The notes under the pieces are model-generated. The model made no database searches. It worked only from the letters and a program-made list of their open reading frames with translations, and was not told where the DNA came from. A program made the position numbers and the translations under genes. DNA of 64,000 nt from NCBI RefSeq assembly GCF_018130065.1, contig NZ_JAFCME010000008.1, positions 242,069 to 306,068 on the forward strand. The letters are read 5' to 3'. Positions 18,794-29,000 of this stretch are shown piece by piece; positions within the stretch are counted from its first letter, which is position 1; each line of letters starts with the position of its first letter. This DNA is from Bradyrhizobium sp. AUGA SZCCT0158 (GTDB lineage Bacteria; Pseudomonadota; Alphaproteobacteria; Rhizobiales; Xanthobacteraceae).

Positions 18794-18824
18794 TAAAAAA
18801 GGCCCGCTCTCGCGGGCCTCTTTC
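18794..18824 (-). terminator. Rho-independent terminator of the second DUF992 gene
   Basis: Read on the minus strand, GAGGCCCGC and GCGGGCCTTTTTT form a stem around GAGA, followed by six T. It lies 14 bp past the stop of the gene at 18838. Confidence 0.9.
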
Positions 18825-18837
18825 ACAAGAACTATCT

Positions 18838-19368
18838 TCAACCGCGGCGATGATGCCGGCGGTGGTGACGGCGCGGAGGGGCATAGCCGCGGAACGGCTC
18901 CAGCTGGATGTCGGCAATCCCGGCGGCGACGTTCAACCCGGTCTGGCCCTGCACGCTGAGCGGCTGCAGCGCGTAGGAATTGGCAGGACCGCCGACCAGG
19001 AAGTTGCCGCCACCGCCGATACCGACCGACGCGTTGGCGCCGACGCCGCCGTAACTGCCGGCGAGATCGCCGCGGCTGACGCGGCTGTTCGGCGCGTTCA
19101 CCGCCCAGGCCAATTGGGTCTGTGCGGTGATGCCGAGATCGAGGCCGTAGCGGCGCACGGTGGCAATGTAAGGCTCCGGCCGACGGCCTTCACTCTTGAA
19201 CACGCATTCGAGGCTGGTCACGGAGCCGACGACATAGCCGACATTCTGGCCGCCCTGGCATTGCAGGACGCCGGCGCGAACCGCCGGTGCTGCATCCGCG
19301 CTCGCGATCGGCGCAACGAGCGCCGCGATCGCGATGCCGAAGGTCGTAAAACGTTTTCCGAAGAGCAT
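18838..19368 (-). CDS. DUF992 domain-containing secreted protein (second paralog)
   Basis: The 176-residue product has a signal peptide (MLFGKRFTTFGIAIAALVAP...SADA) and a DUF992 domain: AGVLQCQGGQNVGYVVGSV, Cys in LECVFKSEG, PYIATVRRYGLDLGIT, then ASVGIGGGGNFLVGGPANSY and ALQPLSVQGQTGLNVAAGI. It ends with a His/Arg-rich tail (RRHHRRHHRRG) absent from the paralog at 18202. That tail could bind metal or acidic polymers, which is inference. GGGGACGACTC lies upstream of the chosen ATG. A longer frame to 19446 is possible but adds no signal features. Confidence 0.86.
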   Translation of the reverse strand: MLFGKRFTTFGIAIAALVAPIASADAAPAVRAGVLQCQGGQNVGYVVGSVTSLECVFKSEGRRPEPYIATVRRYGLDLGITAQTQLAWAVNAPNSRVSRGDLAGSYGGVGANASVGIGGGGNFLVGGPANSYALQPLSVQGQTGLNVAAGIADIQLEPFRGYAPPRRHHRRHHRRG

Positions 19369-19547
19369 GAGTCGTCCCCACTTGATGAACTGAATGTGCG
19401 GGGGGACAGGAAGGAAGCGCCGTGTCCAAAACATGGCGCTTTGCAAAAAGAAGACTTCAAAACATCATGCGGTTCACGCGTGATGTGATTTGACACGCCT
19501 TTTTTCTGACGCGTTTTCTTTGCGCGTTTCTTTGACAGAAATTTTTG

Positions 19548-19605
19548 GAAACAAACCGGAACCTGTCCCGCATCATGAGCGGAACAGGCTTCGCTTCAAA
19601 ACGCG

Positions 19606-19606
<1 letters not shown>
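19548..19606. repeat. Dispersed repeat fragment with hairpin next to the aspartate aminotransferase stop
   Basis: Contains CCTGTCCCGCATCATGAGCG/GAACAGG, a hairpin with one mismatch, then CTTCGCTTCAAAACGC, which matches the ends of the copies at 6368 and 24248. The hairpin, followed on the minus strand by a T-rich stretch, could terminate transcription of the aminotransferase. Confidence 0.6.
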
Positions 19607-21422
<1,816 letters not shown>

Positions 21423-22076
21423 ATGTACAAGCTCTATTCGATGCAGCGCTCCGGCAACAGCTACAAGGTCCGCCTTGCGCTGTCGCTGCTCAAGGCGCCG
21501 TATTGCGCGATCGAAGTCGACATCCTGCGCGGTGAAAGCCGGACGCCGGATTTTCTGGCGATGAATCCGAGCGGACAGGTGCCGCTGCTGGAAGTCGCCG
21601 AGGGACGCTACCTCGCCGAGTCCAACGCCATCCTCTGGTACGTCGCCGGCGGCACCTCGCTGGCGCCGGAGTCGCGGGTCGAACGCGCCGAGGCGCTGCA
21701 GTGGATGTTCTTCGAACAGCATGCGCTCGAGCCCAATCTCGGCGCGGCCTATTTCTGGCTGTCGCTGGTCAAGGGCGGCCGCGACCTGCAGACCCACGCA
21801 TTGGAGGACTGGATGGAGCGTGGCTACGCCGCGCTTCAGGTGATGGAAAACCATCTCAAGACCCGGGCCTATTTCGCCTCCGACCAGCTCACGGTCGCCG
21901 ACATCGCGCTGTACGGCTACACCCATGTCGCCGACCGCTGCGACTATGACCTCGCGACCTTCCCCGCGATCCGCGCCTGGCTGCGGCGGGTCGAACAGAC
22001 CCCCGGTTTCGTGACCATGGACTGGCGGCCGGATGCCGAGGTCGATGATCCCGCCAGCGTCGCCGCCGGAGCTTAA
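21423..22076 (+). CDS. Glutathione S-transferase family protein
   Basis: The 217-residue protein has an N-terminal thioredoxin-like domain (MYKLYSMQRSGNSYKVRLAL) with the Ser of QRSGNS near the glutathione thiol. The cis-Pro strand is GQVPLLEVAEG and the gamma-glutamyl-binding motif is AESNAILWYVA. The helical C-terminal domain contains TVADIALYGYTHVAD. It uses glutathione for conjugation or peroxide handling in the cytoplasm; exact substrate unknown. It stands alone with a long upstream intergenic region. It is not closely similar to the GSTs at 4705, 33199 or 33958. Confidence 0.92.
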   Translation: MYKLYSMQRSGNSYKVRLALSLLKAPYCAIEVDILRGESRTPDFLAMNPSGQVPLLEVAEGRYLAESNAILWYVAGGTSLAPESRVERAEALQWMFFEQHALEPNLGAAYFWLSLVKGGRDLQTHALEDWMERGYAALQVMENHLKTRAYFASDQLTVADIALYGYTHVADRCDYDLATFPAIRAWLRRVEQTPGFVTMDWRPDAEVDDPASVAAGA

Positions 22077-22260
22077 GGCACGGGTCGCGATTCACGTTCG
22101 CTGGAAGAGGCGTCCAAAGGTTAAGGACAGCGGGAATAACGTTAACCTTTGCCGTGATTTCGCCATTTTTGGCACTCGCGTGCCCCAATATTGCCGGCCA
22201 CGATTGTGAAATTCCCGGATGCCGCGGGTGATTCGCCCGCGTCCTGAAGGATTTAGACCC

Positions 22261-22437
22261 ATGACACGGTCGCCCGGCACGGCCGGCTTCGAAACCCGCC
22301 CAGCGCCAGTCGCTTCCGCCCGACTGACCAACGCCATTGCCGCCTCTCTGGCGATCGGTACGCTGTCGCTGTGCCTTGTCGTCGCGCTGACAGTGCTCTC
22401 GATCAAGGTGACCATGGCCATGCCGATTCCGGCGTGA
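22261..22437 (+). CDS. Small single-pass membrane protein (58 aa)
   Basis: An ATG at 22261 follows a GAAGGATTTAG ribosome site. The product has a hydrophilic N-terminus (MTRSPGTAGFETRPAPVAS) and one membrane helix (IAASLAIGTLSLCLVVALTV) near residues 27-46, ending VTMAMPIPA. No named family recognised. It precedes the sugar dehydrogenase by 69 bp in the same direction. A longer start at 22219 lacks a ribosome site. Confidence 0.6.
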   Translation: MTRSPGTAGFETRPAPVASARLTNAIAASLAIGTLSLCLVVALTVLSIKVTMAMPIPA

Positions 22438-22506
22438 CTCCGGCATTTCCTGATTGGACCTTTTCCGAGCGCAACGCGCGATGATTGGCATCGCGGGCGG
22501 ACGAAG

Positions 22507-23667
22507 ATGAAGACACCTGTCGGACTTGTAACCGTGGCGCTGACGGCAGCGATCCTGCTGACCGCGACCTTGGTGATCGCCACCGGCACCCGCGGCGAAG
22601 AGACGGAGTTTCCGTCATCCGCCGGCGGACTCGAAGTGCGCACCTTCGCAAGGGGTCTGGCCAATCCGTGGTCGCTGGCGTTCTTGCCCGACGGCAGGAT
22701 GCTGGTGACCGAACGGCCCGGCCGAATCCGAATCGTGTCCGCGGAAGGCCAGCTGTCGCCGCCGCTCAAGGGCGTGCCCGACGTGTGGGCGTCCAGCCAA
22801 GGCGGCCTGCTCGACGTCGCGATCGATAAATCCTATGCGCAAAACAAGACGATCTATTTCTGCTTTGCGGAGCGGACCAGCGGCGGCGGCCGCACCGCGA
22901 TCGCGCGCGCCAAACTCAATGACAGCGGCGGCCGCCTCGACGAAACCAAAATCATCTTCCGCCAGGAAGGGCCGCTGTCGTCAGGAATTCATTATGGCTG
23001 CCGCATCGTGCAGGCCGACGACGGCAATTTGTTCGTGACGCTGGGTGACCATGGTTCACATCGCGAGCAGGCCCAGGAGCTCGGCAATCATCTCGGCAAG
23101 GTGATCCGGATCGCACCGGATGGATCGGCCGCCGCCGGCAACCCGTTCATCGGCCGCGCCGGCGCCAAGCCGGAAATCTGGAGTTACGGCCACCGCAACG
23201 GACAGGGCCTGGCGATCAACCCGGCGTCGGGCGACGTCTGGGAAGTCGAGCACGGCCCGCGCGGCGGCGACGAGCTCAACATCATCAGGGCGGCCAGGAA
23301 TTACGGCTGGCCGGTGATCGGCTTCGGCCTCGAATACAGCGGCGGCAAGATCCATGAAAGCACCGCCAAGGACGGCATGGAGCAGCCGGTCAAATACTGG
23401 GTGCCGTCGATCTCCCCGTCCGGCATGCTGTTCTATACCGGCAAGCTGTTTCCAAAATGGTCCGGCAGCCTGTTCGTCGGCGCGCTGTCCGGCAGCATGC
23501 TGGTGCGGCTGTCGCTGAACGGCAACGGCGTCGCGGGCGAAGAGCGCCTGCTGCAAAATCTGCACGAGCGGATTCGCGACGTCAGGCAAGGCCCGGACGG
23601 CGCCCTGTGGCTGCTGACCGACAGCTCCAACGGACGGATCCTGCGGGTGACGCCTTCTGCAAAGTGA
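22507..23667 (+). CDS. PQQ-dependent soluble aldose (sugar) dehydrogenase
   Basis: The 386-residue protein is a six-bladed beta-propeller of the soluble glucose/aldose dehydrogenase family (YliI type), using PQQ to oxidise sugars in the periplasm. It has an N-terminal membrane/signal segment (LVTVALTAAILLTATLVIA), then family motifs: LANPWSLAFLPDGRMLVTER, GGLLDVAIDKSY, the catalytic-base His in SGIHYGCRIV, LFVTLGDHG, GHRNGQGLAINP, VEHGPRGGDELN, and the ending RDVRQGPDGALWLLTDSSNG. It is next to a small secreted protein gene (23737). Physiological substrate not shown. Confidence 0.92.
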   Translation: MKTPVGLVTVALTAAILLTATLVIATGTRGEETEFPSSAGGLEVRTFARGLANPWSLAFLPDGRMLVTERPGRIRIVSAEGQLSPPLKGVPDVWASSQGGLLDVAIDKSYAQNKTIYFCFAERTSGGGRTAIARAKLNDSGGRLDETKIIFRQEGPLSSGIHYGCRIVQADDGNLFVTLGDHGSHREQAQELGNHLGKVIRIAPDGSAAAGNPFIGRAGAKPEIWSYGHRNGQGLAINPASGDVWEVEHGPRGGDELNIIRAARNYGWPVIGFGLEYSGGKIHESTAKDGMEQPVKYWVPSISPSGMLFYTGKLFPKWSGSLFVGALSGSMLVRLSLNGNGVAGEERLLQNLHERIRDVRQGPDGALWLLTDSSNGRILRVTPSAK

Positions 23668-23736
23668 ATGAAATGAACGCGTGAACGGAAAGCTGCGACC
23701 AAGCTTCAGGGCTCCCCGTTTTCGGAAACGCAACGC

Positions 23737-24234
23737 ATGAACCGGCGCCAGTTTGTTTTCGCCCTGTCAGGGGCCCTGACACTGCTCGCCGCCACGCGGC
23801 CCGGCCGCGCCGAATGCGGCGGCCTCAGCGTCAGGGAATTCGTCGAAACCACCTATTACAAGCAGGCGCGCCTGCACGCCGCCAGAACGCCGCTCGGCAA
23901 CGACGACTTCTACGCGCTGTTCTCGCCCGGCATGCGCCGGTTGATGCAGGCGCCGCGGCAATATCCGAAGAACCAGACGATCGGCCCGCTGCTCAACGCC
24001 TTCTTCGGCTGGGGCGTGCTGCCGGGCGCCGAGATCAAGGTCGGCAAGGTCGAGCACCATTCCGGCGACGAGATGGGGCCGGCCACCATCCGCGTCGAGA
24101 TCGAGCATCGCGGCCAGCCGCACCGGATCCTGGTTCACGTCATCGGCCCGGACGACGATTGGCGCATTGCCAACATCATCTATGATTCCGGCAAGAGCCT
24201 GCTCGATCATTACCGAAGCATCACCGGCGGCTAG
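23737..24234 (+). CDS. Secreted hypothetical protein, 165 aa
   Basis: The N-terminus MNRRQFVFALSGALTLLAAT has a twin-arginine-like pattern (RRQFVF) before a hydrophobic core, with a cleavage site near GRAECGG. The mature part is a small alpha/beta domain with FVETTYYKQARLHAARTPLG, FYALFSPGMRRLM and a strand pair, TIRVEIEHRGQPHRILVHVI, then DDDWRIANIIYDSG. This pattern is like NTF2-fold or DUF3828 proteins, but I am not certain. Probably periplasmic. It lies 69 bp after the sugar dehydrogenase in the same direction. Confidence 0.65.
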   Translation: MNRRQFVFALSGALTLLAATRPGRAECGGLSVREFVETTYYKQARLHAARTPLGNDDFYALFSPGMRRLMQAPRQYPKNQTIGPLLNAFFGWGVLPGAEIKVGKVEHHSGDEMGPATIRVEIEHRGQPHRILVHVIGPDDDWRIANIIYDSGKSLLDHYRSITGG

Positions 24235-24247
24235 GATTGCTTTTTTT

Positions 24248-24302
24248 GTTTTGACGCGTTTTCTTGACGCGAACCGGTGCCCACTTCGCTTTGAAAACGC
24301 TT
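24248..24302. repeat. Dispersed repeat fragment (CGCGTTTTC...GAAAACGC family)
   Basis: GACGCGTTTTCTTGACGCGA ... CCACTTCGCTTTGAAAACGC is a shorter version of the element at 6368. It lies between convergent genes and could help terminate the DUF486 gene. Confidence 0.65.
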
Positions 24303-24304
24303 TG

Positions 24305-24655
24305 CTACCATTTGTGAAAAATCAAAAACGCCCCGCCGGCAATCAAGAGAAAACCCAAAGCGTGATTCCAGGCCAGCGGCTCCTTCAGGTACAGCGTCGA
24401 GAAGCCTGCGAACACCACCAGCGTGATCACTTCCTGCATGGTCTTGAGCTGGGCCGCCGAATAGACCGCGCTGCCCCAGCGGTTGGCCGGCACCGCCAGC
24501 CAGTATTCGAAGAACGCGATCCCCCAACTCGCCAGAATGATCAGCACCAGCGGGCTTTGCTTGAATTTGAGATGGCCGTACCAGGCAAAGGTCATGAAGA
24601 CGTTGGAGGCGAACAGCATCAATATCGGCAGGATCTGCGGGGAGACGGTCGGCAT
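24305..24655 (-). CDS. DUF486 family small multidrug-like membrane protein
   Basis: The 116-residue product has four predicted membrane helices: ILPILMLFASNVFMTFAWYG, VLIILASWGIAFFEYWLA, TMQEVITLVVFAGFSTLYL and ALGFLLIAGGAFLIFHKW. Motifs such as FMTFAWYGHLK and FEYWLAVPANR match DUF486 proteins, which belong to the DMT superfamily; transport role unproven. The chosen ATG at 24655 follows AGAGGAC. Convergent with the secreted protein gene at 23737, with a repeat between. Confidence 0.88.
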   Translation of the reverse strand: MPTVSPQILPILMLFASNVFMTFAWYGHLKFKQSPLVLIILASWGIAFFEYWLAVPANRWGSAVYSAAQLKTMQEVITLVVFAGFSTLYLKEPLAWNHALGFLLIAGGAFLIFHKW

Positions 24656-24869
24656 GATGTCCTCTTGTGAATTTGGTGCGCTAGCGACCCGGGCAGAACC
24701 CGTTCCATCGGTTTTGATTAGCATTTGAATTCAAAATCGCGAAAGCTCTGCGTGCGCGCTCAAGTCCGTCTTAACGACAGAAAAAGATAGTTCGCCGCAA
24801 AACGAAACATCCGTCACACTGCGTGCCTTATTCTCGACGCAACGGGAACGGCCTCAAACGGCCGCTCGA

Positions 24870-24905
24870 TCAACGCCTTGGTCAACGCCTTGGTCAACGC
24901 CTTGG
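24870..24905 (+). repeat. Three perfect tandem copies of a 12-bp unit
   Basis: TCAACGCCTTGG occurs three times in a row immediately before the ribosome site (GGGAGGC) of the sensor gene at 24924. Copy number could vary by slippage. Whether this alters expression or an alternative N-terminus is unknown. Confidence 0.9.
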
Positions 24906-24923
24906 GAGGCAGCGAGAATCGGC

Positions 24924-25739
24924 ATGCAGTTCGACTGGCGCGCCATCTCCGGTCCGGCTCTGACGACAGCGACGGCGCTCGCCGCCTTCCTGGTCGACCG
25001 TTATGTCATTGCGGTCCCGAACCCCGCACCGCTGTTCGTCTGCATCGTGGCATTGGCCAGTTCCGTCAGCGGGCTCGCCTCCGGCCTGACCAGCGCCGCG
25101 ATTGCCGTGGTGTCCTCGGCGCTGTTCTTCCTCAACCATCGCGCCGTGCCGGGCTATGACGCCTCCGACCTGATGCGCATGCTGCTGCTGGCGGCGACCG
25201 CGGTCGGAACCGCCGTGATCACCGGGATGCTGCGGCAAAAATGGATCGACGCCTTCGCCTGGGAGCAGAAGCACCATGCCACCGCGATGCGGCTGTCGGC
25301 AGCCCTCGACCAGGTCGATATCGGCATCGTGCTGCTCGATTCCGACACCCGCGCCGAATTCATCAACCGCGCCTTTCGCGACTATTTTTCGCTGTCCGAC
25401 GAGCAGGCCGACGCCAAGCCGCCGTTCATCGCGCTGATGTATCACGGCCGCGACACCGGCGCCTACGAGCTGCCGGAAGACGAATTGAGCCTCTTCATCG
25501 CGCAGCGCACCGAGATGATGCGGGCCGGCGATTCCACGCCGATCAACATCAAGATGGCTGACGGACAGGTGCTGCGCTTTTCCTGCACGGCGCTGCCCGA
25601 TGGCGGGCGCATGCTGAGCTATACGCCGGTCACCGATCTCGTCCGCCATACCGACGACATCGGCAATGCCGATTATTACCGCTCGCTGCGCGGCGGCGGC
25701 GAACGCAGCCTGGCGCGGCACCTGCGCGCCGCCGAATAG
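24924..25739 (+). CDS. Membrane-bound PAS-domain protein (DUF4118 + PAS-like), no kinase domain
   Basis: The 271-residue product has three or four membrane helices in the first ~110 residues (TTATALAAFLVDRYVIAV, FVCIVALASSVSGLASGL, AAIAVVSSALFFLN, MLLLAATAVGTAVITGML). This resembles the DUF4118 sensor module of histidine kinases. A PAS-7-like domain follows (LSAALDQVDIGIVLLDSDTR, FINRAFRDYF). After the PAS domain there is no DHp/ATPase, GGDEF or methyl-accepting part, and the chain ends LARHLRAAE. It may be a truncated kinase or a sensor subunit for a partner elsewhere. GGGAGGCAGCG precedes the ATG. Confidence 0.75.
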   Translation: MQFDWRAISGPALTTATALAAFLVDRYVIAVPNPAPLFVCIVALASSVSGLASGLTSAAIAVVSSALFFLNHRAVPGYDASDLMRMLLLAATAVGTAVITGMLRQKWIDAFAWEQKHHATAMRLSAALDQVDIGIVLLDSDTRAEFINRAFRDYFSLSDEQADAKPPFIALMYHGRDTGAYELPEDELSLFIAQRTEMMRAGDSTPINIKMADGQVLRFSCTALPDGGRMLSYTPVTDLVRHTDDIGNADYYRSLRGGGERSLARHLRAAE

Positions 25740-25869
25740 CAGCCGCGACGCGGCAACGCCCCTCCCCGATTGATCCGTTGCGGTGGCGCCTGTAGGCTGG
25801 CGCCATCAGCCAGCGCGTCGACGACGCCGCTCCCTTCCCGAAGCTCCCTTGTCGAATACGGAATCAAAC

Positions 25870-26331
25870 ATGCCCGGCGACGTAACGATTCGTTTTGTCA
25901 CACGACAGGATTACGCAAAATGGCTGCCTTTGTGGGACGGCTACAACGCGTTCTACGAGCGGACGGGACCGACCGCGCTCGATCCCGCCATCACCGCGAT
26001 GACCTGGGCGCGCTTCTTCGATGCCTACGAGCCGGTGCACGCTTTGGTCGCCGAACGCGACGGCGAACTGCTCGGGCTGGCGCATTACCTGCTTCACCGC
26101 TCAACCACCGCGATCGAGCCGACGTTCTACATGCAGGATCTGTTCACCAGCGAAGCCGCGCGCGGCAAGGGAGTCGGCCGCGCGCTGATCAACGACGTCT
26201 ACGAACAGGCCAGGCTCGCCGGTTCGCCGCGCGTGTACTGGTTCACCTACAACACAAATCACACCGCGATGCAGCTTTACGACAAGGTGGCGGAGAAGAC
26301 CGGGATTGTCGTCTATCGCAAGGTGTTCTGA
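25870..26331 (+). CDS. GNAT-family N-acetyltransferase
   Basis: The 153-residue enzyme has GNAT motifs: VTIRFVTRQDYAKWLPLWDG at the N-terminus, strand LLGLAHYLLHR, acetyl-CoA loop ARGKGVGRALINDVYEQAR (R/Q-x-x-G-x-G/A), and WFTYNTNHTAMQLYDKVAEK near the end. Family members acetylate small amines or protein N-termini; substrate unknown. The ATG at 25870 has no clear ribosome site, so a TTG at 25849 could be used. It lies 130 bp after the PAS protein gene. Confidence 0.87.
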   Translation: MPGDVTIRFVTRQDYAKWLPLWDGYNAFYERTGPTALDPAITAMTWARFFDAYEPVHALVAERDGELLGLAHYLLHRSTTAIEPTFYMQDLFTSEAARGKGVGRALINDVYEQARLAGSPRVYWFTYNTNHTAMQLYDKVAEKTGIVVYRKVF

Positions 26332-26617
26332 CTGGCCTGTGGATAAATCCAGATGTCACCGGGGCGTAACAAAGCCCGGTTAGGTTGCGCCTGCGTTTGA
26401 TCAGGCCCCCCGTCTCAGATCACGCGCCCCCAAGCGGCCCCCGTCAGTCGCCGCGTCTGACCGGGGCCGCATCTTTTTCGCAGCACTTTCAGACCCTTTA
26501 CGCCGAGCTACGCCGGAACCGCTGCTCAGGCATGCCGTGCGCGGTCAATCCGCATCTTGCGGGCTCTGGGGTGCGCGGGCCACAATGCGGCCTCCTCGCC
26601 CACCCACAGGATCTCCC
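26332..26617. other. Intergenic region between GNAT and aldo/keto reductase
   Basis: No supported gene or repeat. The aldo/keto reductase promoter and its AGGAT ribosome site lie at the right end. Confidence 0.35.
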
Positions 26618-27559
26618 ATGCAAATTCGCAATCTCGGCGGCTCCGGCCTGCGCGTTTCCGCCGTCGGCCTCGGCTGCAACAATTTCGGCCAGCGCACCGA
26701 CCTCGAAACTTCGCGCAAGGTGATCCACAAGGCGATCGACCTCGGCATCACCCTGTTCGACACCGCCGACATCTATGCCGGGATGGGCGGCTCCGAGACC
26801 GTGCTCGGCACCGTGCTCGGCGACCGCCGCAAGGACATCGTGCTGGCGACGAAATATTCCAAGCCGATGAGCACGGACGGCACCAAGCAGGGCGCCTCGC
26901 GCCGCTACATCATGTCCGCGGTCGAGGCAAGCCTGACGCGGCTGAAGACCGACTACATCGATCTCTACCAGCAGCATGATTACGATCCCTTGACGCCGAT
27001 CGAGGAGACCCTGCGGGCGCTCGACGAGCTCGTGCGCCAGGGCAAGGTCCGCTACATCGGCAATTCGAATTTTCCGGCCTGGCGCATCGCGGAAGCCGAA
27101 CTGGTCGCACGGCAGATGAACGTCAACCGCTTCGTCTCCTGCCAGGACGAATACAGCCTCGTGGTGCGCGGCATCGAACAGGATCTGCTGCCCGCAGCCA
27201 AGGAATACAAGCTCGGCCTGCTGCCGTTTTTCCCGCTGGCAAGCGGCCTGCTCACCGGCAAATACAAACGCGGCGCCGCCGCGCCCGACGACACGCGCTT
27301 TGCAAAAGCCCCGGCGCTGAAGGAGCGTTACGTCACGCCGCGCAATGAAGACATCGTCGAGAAGCTGCAGGCCTTCGCCGACAAGAGCGGCCACACCATG
27401 CTCGAGCTCGCCTTCTCCTGGCTCGCCTCGCACCCGCAAGTCTCCAGCGTCATCGCCGGCGCCACCCGCGTCGAACAGGTCGAGCAGAACGTGAAAGCGA
27501 TCAGCTGGGTGTTGAGCCCGCAGGAGCTCGCGGAGATCGATGCGATTACGAAGGGGTGA
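26618..27559 (+). CDS. Aldo/keto reductase
   Basis: The 313-residue TIM-barrel oxidoreductase has the AKR catalytic tetrad: Asp in LFDTADIYAGMGGSE, Tyr in the same stretch, Lys in DIVLATKYSKP, and His in YIDLYQQHDYDP. NADP-binding motifs are SPLASGLLTGKY-like (FPLASGLLTGKYKRG) and the C-terminal SSVIAGATRVEQVEQN. It reduces aldehydes or ketones with NADPH; no specific substrate can be read. AGGAT precedes the ATG at 26618. A repeat element follows the stop. Confidence 0.92.
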   Translation: MQIRNLGGSGLRVSAVGLGCNNFGQRTDLETSRKVIHKAIDLGITLFDTADIYAGMGGSETVLGTVLGDRRKDIVLATKYSKPMSTDGTKQGASRRYIMSAVEASLTRLKTDYIDLYQQHDYDPLTPIEETLRALDELVRQGKVRYIGNSNFPAWRIAEAELVARQMNVNRFVSCQDEYSLVVRGIEQDLLPAAKEYKLGLLPFFPLASGLLTGKYKRGAAAPDDTRFAKAPALKERYVTPRNEDIVEKLQAFADKSGHTMLELAFSWLASHPQVSSVIAGATRVEQVEQNVKAISWVLSPQELAEIDAITKG

Positions 27560-27578
27560 GCCGCGAAATATCCACGAT

Positions 27579-27734
27579 GTCGTCCCGGCCTTGAGCCGGG
27601 ACCCATAGCCACCGGCAGTAATTGTTTTTGCGCGCTGGACGTTGTCTTCCTTTTCCAACAACGCGGGCCGCGGCGTATGGGTCCCGGCTCAAGGCCGGGA
27701 CGACGAGTGCTAGATGCTCAAGGCCGGGACGACA
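27579..27734. repeat. Dispersed inverted repeat (GTCGTCCCGG...GGGACCCAT family)
   Basis: Left arm GTCGTCCCGGCCTTGAGCCG/GGACCCATAGCC and right arm TATGGGTCCCGGCTCAAGGC/CGGGACGACG are complementary. A second partial right arm (CTCAAGGCCGGGACGAC, 27718-27734) follows, as if two copies had recombined. It lies between the convergent aldo/keto reductase and DUF1501 genes. Confidence 0.88.
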
Positions 27735-27752
27735 CTGTCGGTGGGGCCACAC

Positions 27753-29000
27753 CTACCCCACCAGCCCCTTCATCGGCTTCACTGACGCGCTGTCCGGAAA
27801 CACCGTCTCCGCCAGCACGCGCTCGGCGAGCCCGAACTGGTCCTGCAGCACACCCTTCATGACCGCGCGCAGGTCCGTGGTCGGGGCGATGTCGCGGGCC
27901 TGATAGAGATTGGCGACCTTCAGGCCGGGCCAGTCCGCGATCACCCGGCCGCCCTTCACCGCGCCGCCGGCGAGCAGCGCCACGGTGCCGGTGCCATGGT
28001 CGGTGCCTGCGGTGCCGTTGATGCGCGCGGTGCGGCCGAATTCAGTGACGACCACCACGACCGTGTCGCGCCAGCGTGCGCCGAGCCCGCTTTCGAACTC
28101 GGCGAGCGCGCCGTCGAGGCCCGACAACAGCTGCGCCAGGCGGCCGACCGGGCCGCCTTCATTGGCGTGGGTGTCCCAGCCGTCGAAGGCGAGCGCGCCG
28201 ATCCGCGGACCGTCATCGGCCGCCATCAGCTTGGCCGCGCCGCGCGCCACCAGCCGCATCGCGGCAACACCATTGGTGCCCGGCTTTGGTTTCATGTCGT
28301 CGCCTTGCGCCGCCTTGTCGAGCGCAAGGCCCTGTGTCAACGCCGCCGCCAGCGCCGGATCGCGGTGGCGATAGAGTTCGATCAGGCGCATTGCGGTGTC
28401 CTCGGCGGCCTGCGGCAACGCGACCGGGGTCCAGCCGACGGTCGGCGCCGCGCCGCGCAGCACCAGCGGCGTGGTCGGGCCGACGCCGAGCGCGCTCGTC
28501 ACGCGTTCGCCTTTCGGCAAGTTTTCCAGCGCGCGGTTGAGCCAGCCGGATTGCACCCGGCCCGGTCCGGCAAAGCCGCTTTCGAGCACATCCTGGCCGT
28601 CGAAATGCGAGCGCTCGCGATAGGAGGTCGCGACCGCATGGATCACCGCGGCCTGCTTCTGGCGGTACATCCGCGCGAATTCAGGCATCGCCGGATGCAG
28701 CGCGAAGAACGAATCCAGCATCAGCGCGGCGTTGGGTCCGCCGGGCGTCAGGGCGATCGAGCCGTGCAGGCCGGCATAATCAGGGTCGCCGATCGGGGCT
28801 ACTGTCGCAAGGCCGTCCAGCGCGCCGCGCAGGATGACGACGACCAGACGTGGATCGCGTCCATCGGCAGCACGGGCGAATTTCGGCAAATAAGCCCAGG
28901 CCGCAAAGGACGCGCCACCGAGCAACAGCGCGCGGCGCGAGGGAGATGTCGGGCTTTCGCAGCAATCCGTTTTCGCTAATGTCGTTTCCATTGGCGTCAT
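27753..29000 (-). CDS. DUF1501 family protein, Tat-exported
   Basis: The 415-residue protein has a twin-arginine signal (SPSRRALLLGGASFAAWAYL). The DUF1501 domain has sulfatase-like metal-site motifs: LRGALDGLATV, HFDGQDVLESG, FDGWDTHANEGG, VVTEFGRTARINGTAGTDHG. The gene overlaps DUF1800 by ATGA at 28997-29000, so translation is coupled. An ATG at 28991 with AGGAG at better spacing is an alternative start. The DUF1800/DUF1501 pair is widespread and conserved as a unit, probably acting together in the periplasm, but its function is unknown. Confidence 0.9.
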   Translation of the reverse strand: MTPMETTLAKTDCCESPTSPSRRALLLGGASFAAWAYLPKFARAADGRDPRLVVVILRGALDGLATVAPIGDPDYAGLHGSIALTPGGPNAALMLDSFFALHPAMPEFARMYRQKQAAVIHAVATSYRERSHFDGQDVLESGFAGPGRVQSGWLNRALENLPKGERVTSALGVGPTTPLVLRGAAPTVGWTPVALPQAAEDTAMRLIELYRHRDPALAAALTQGLALDKAAQGDDMKPKPGTNGVAAMRLVARGAAKLMAADDGPRIGALAFDGWDTHANEGGPVGRLAQLLSGLDGALAEFESGLGARWRDTVVVVVTEFGRTARINGTAGTDHGTGTVALLAGGAVKGGRVIADWPGLKVANLYQARDIAPTTDLRAVMKGVLQDQFGLAERVLAETVFPDSASVKPMKGLVG

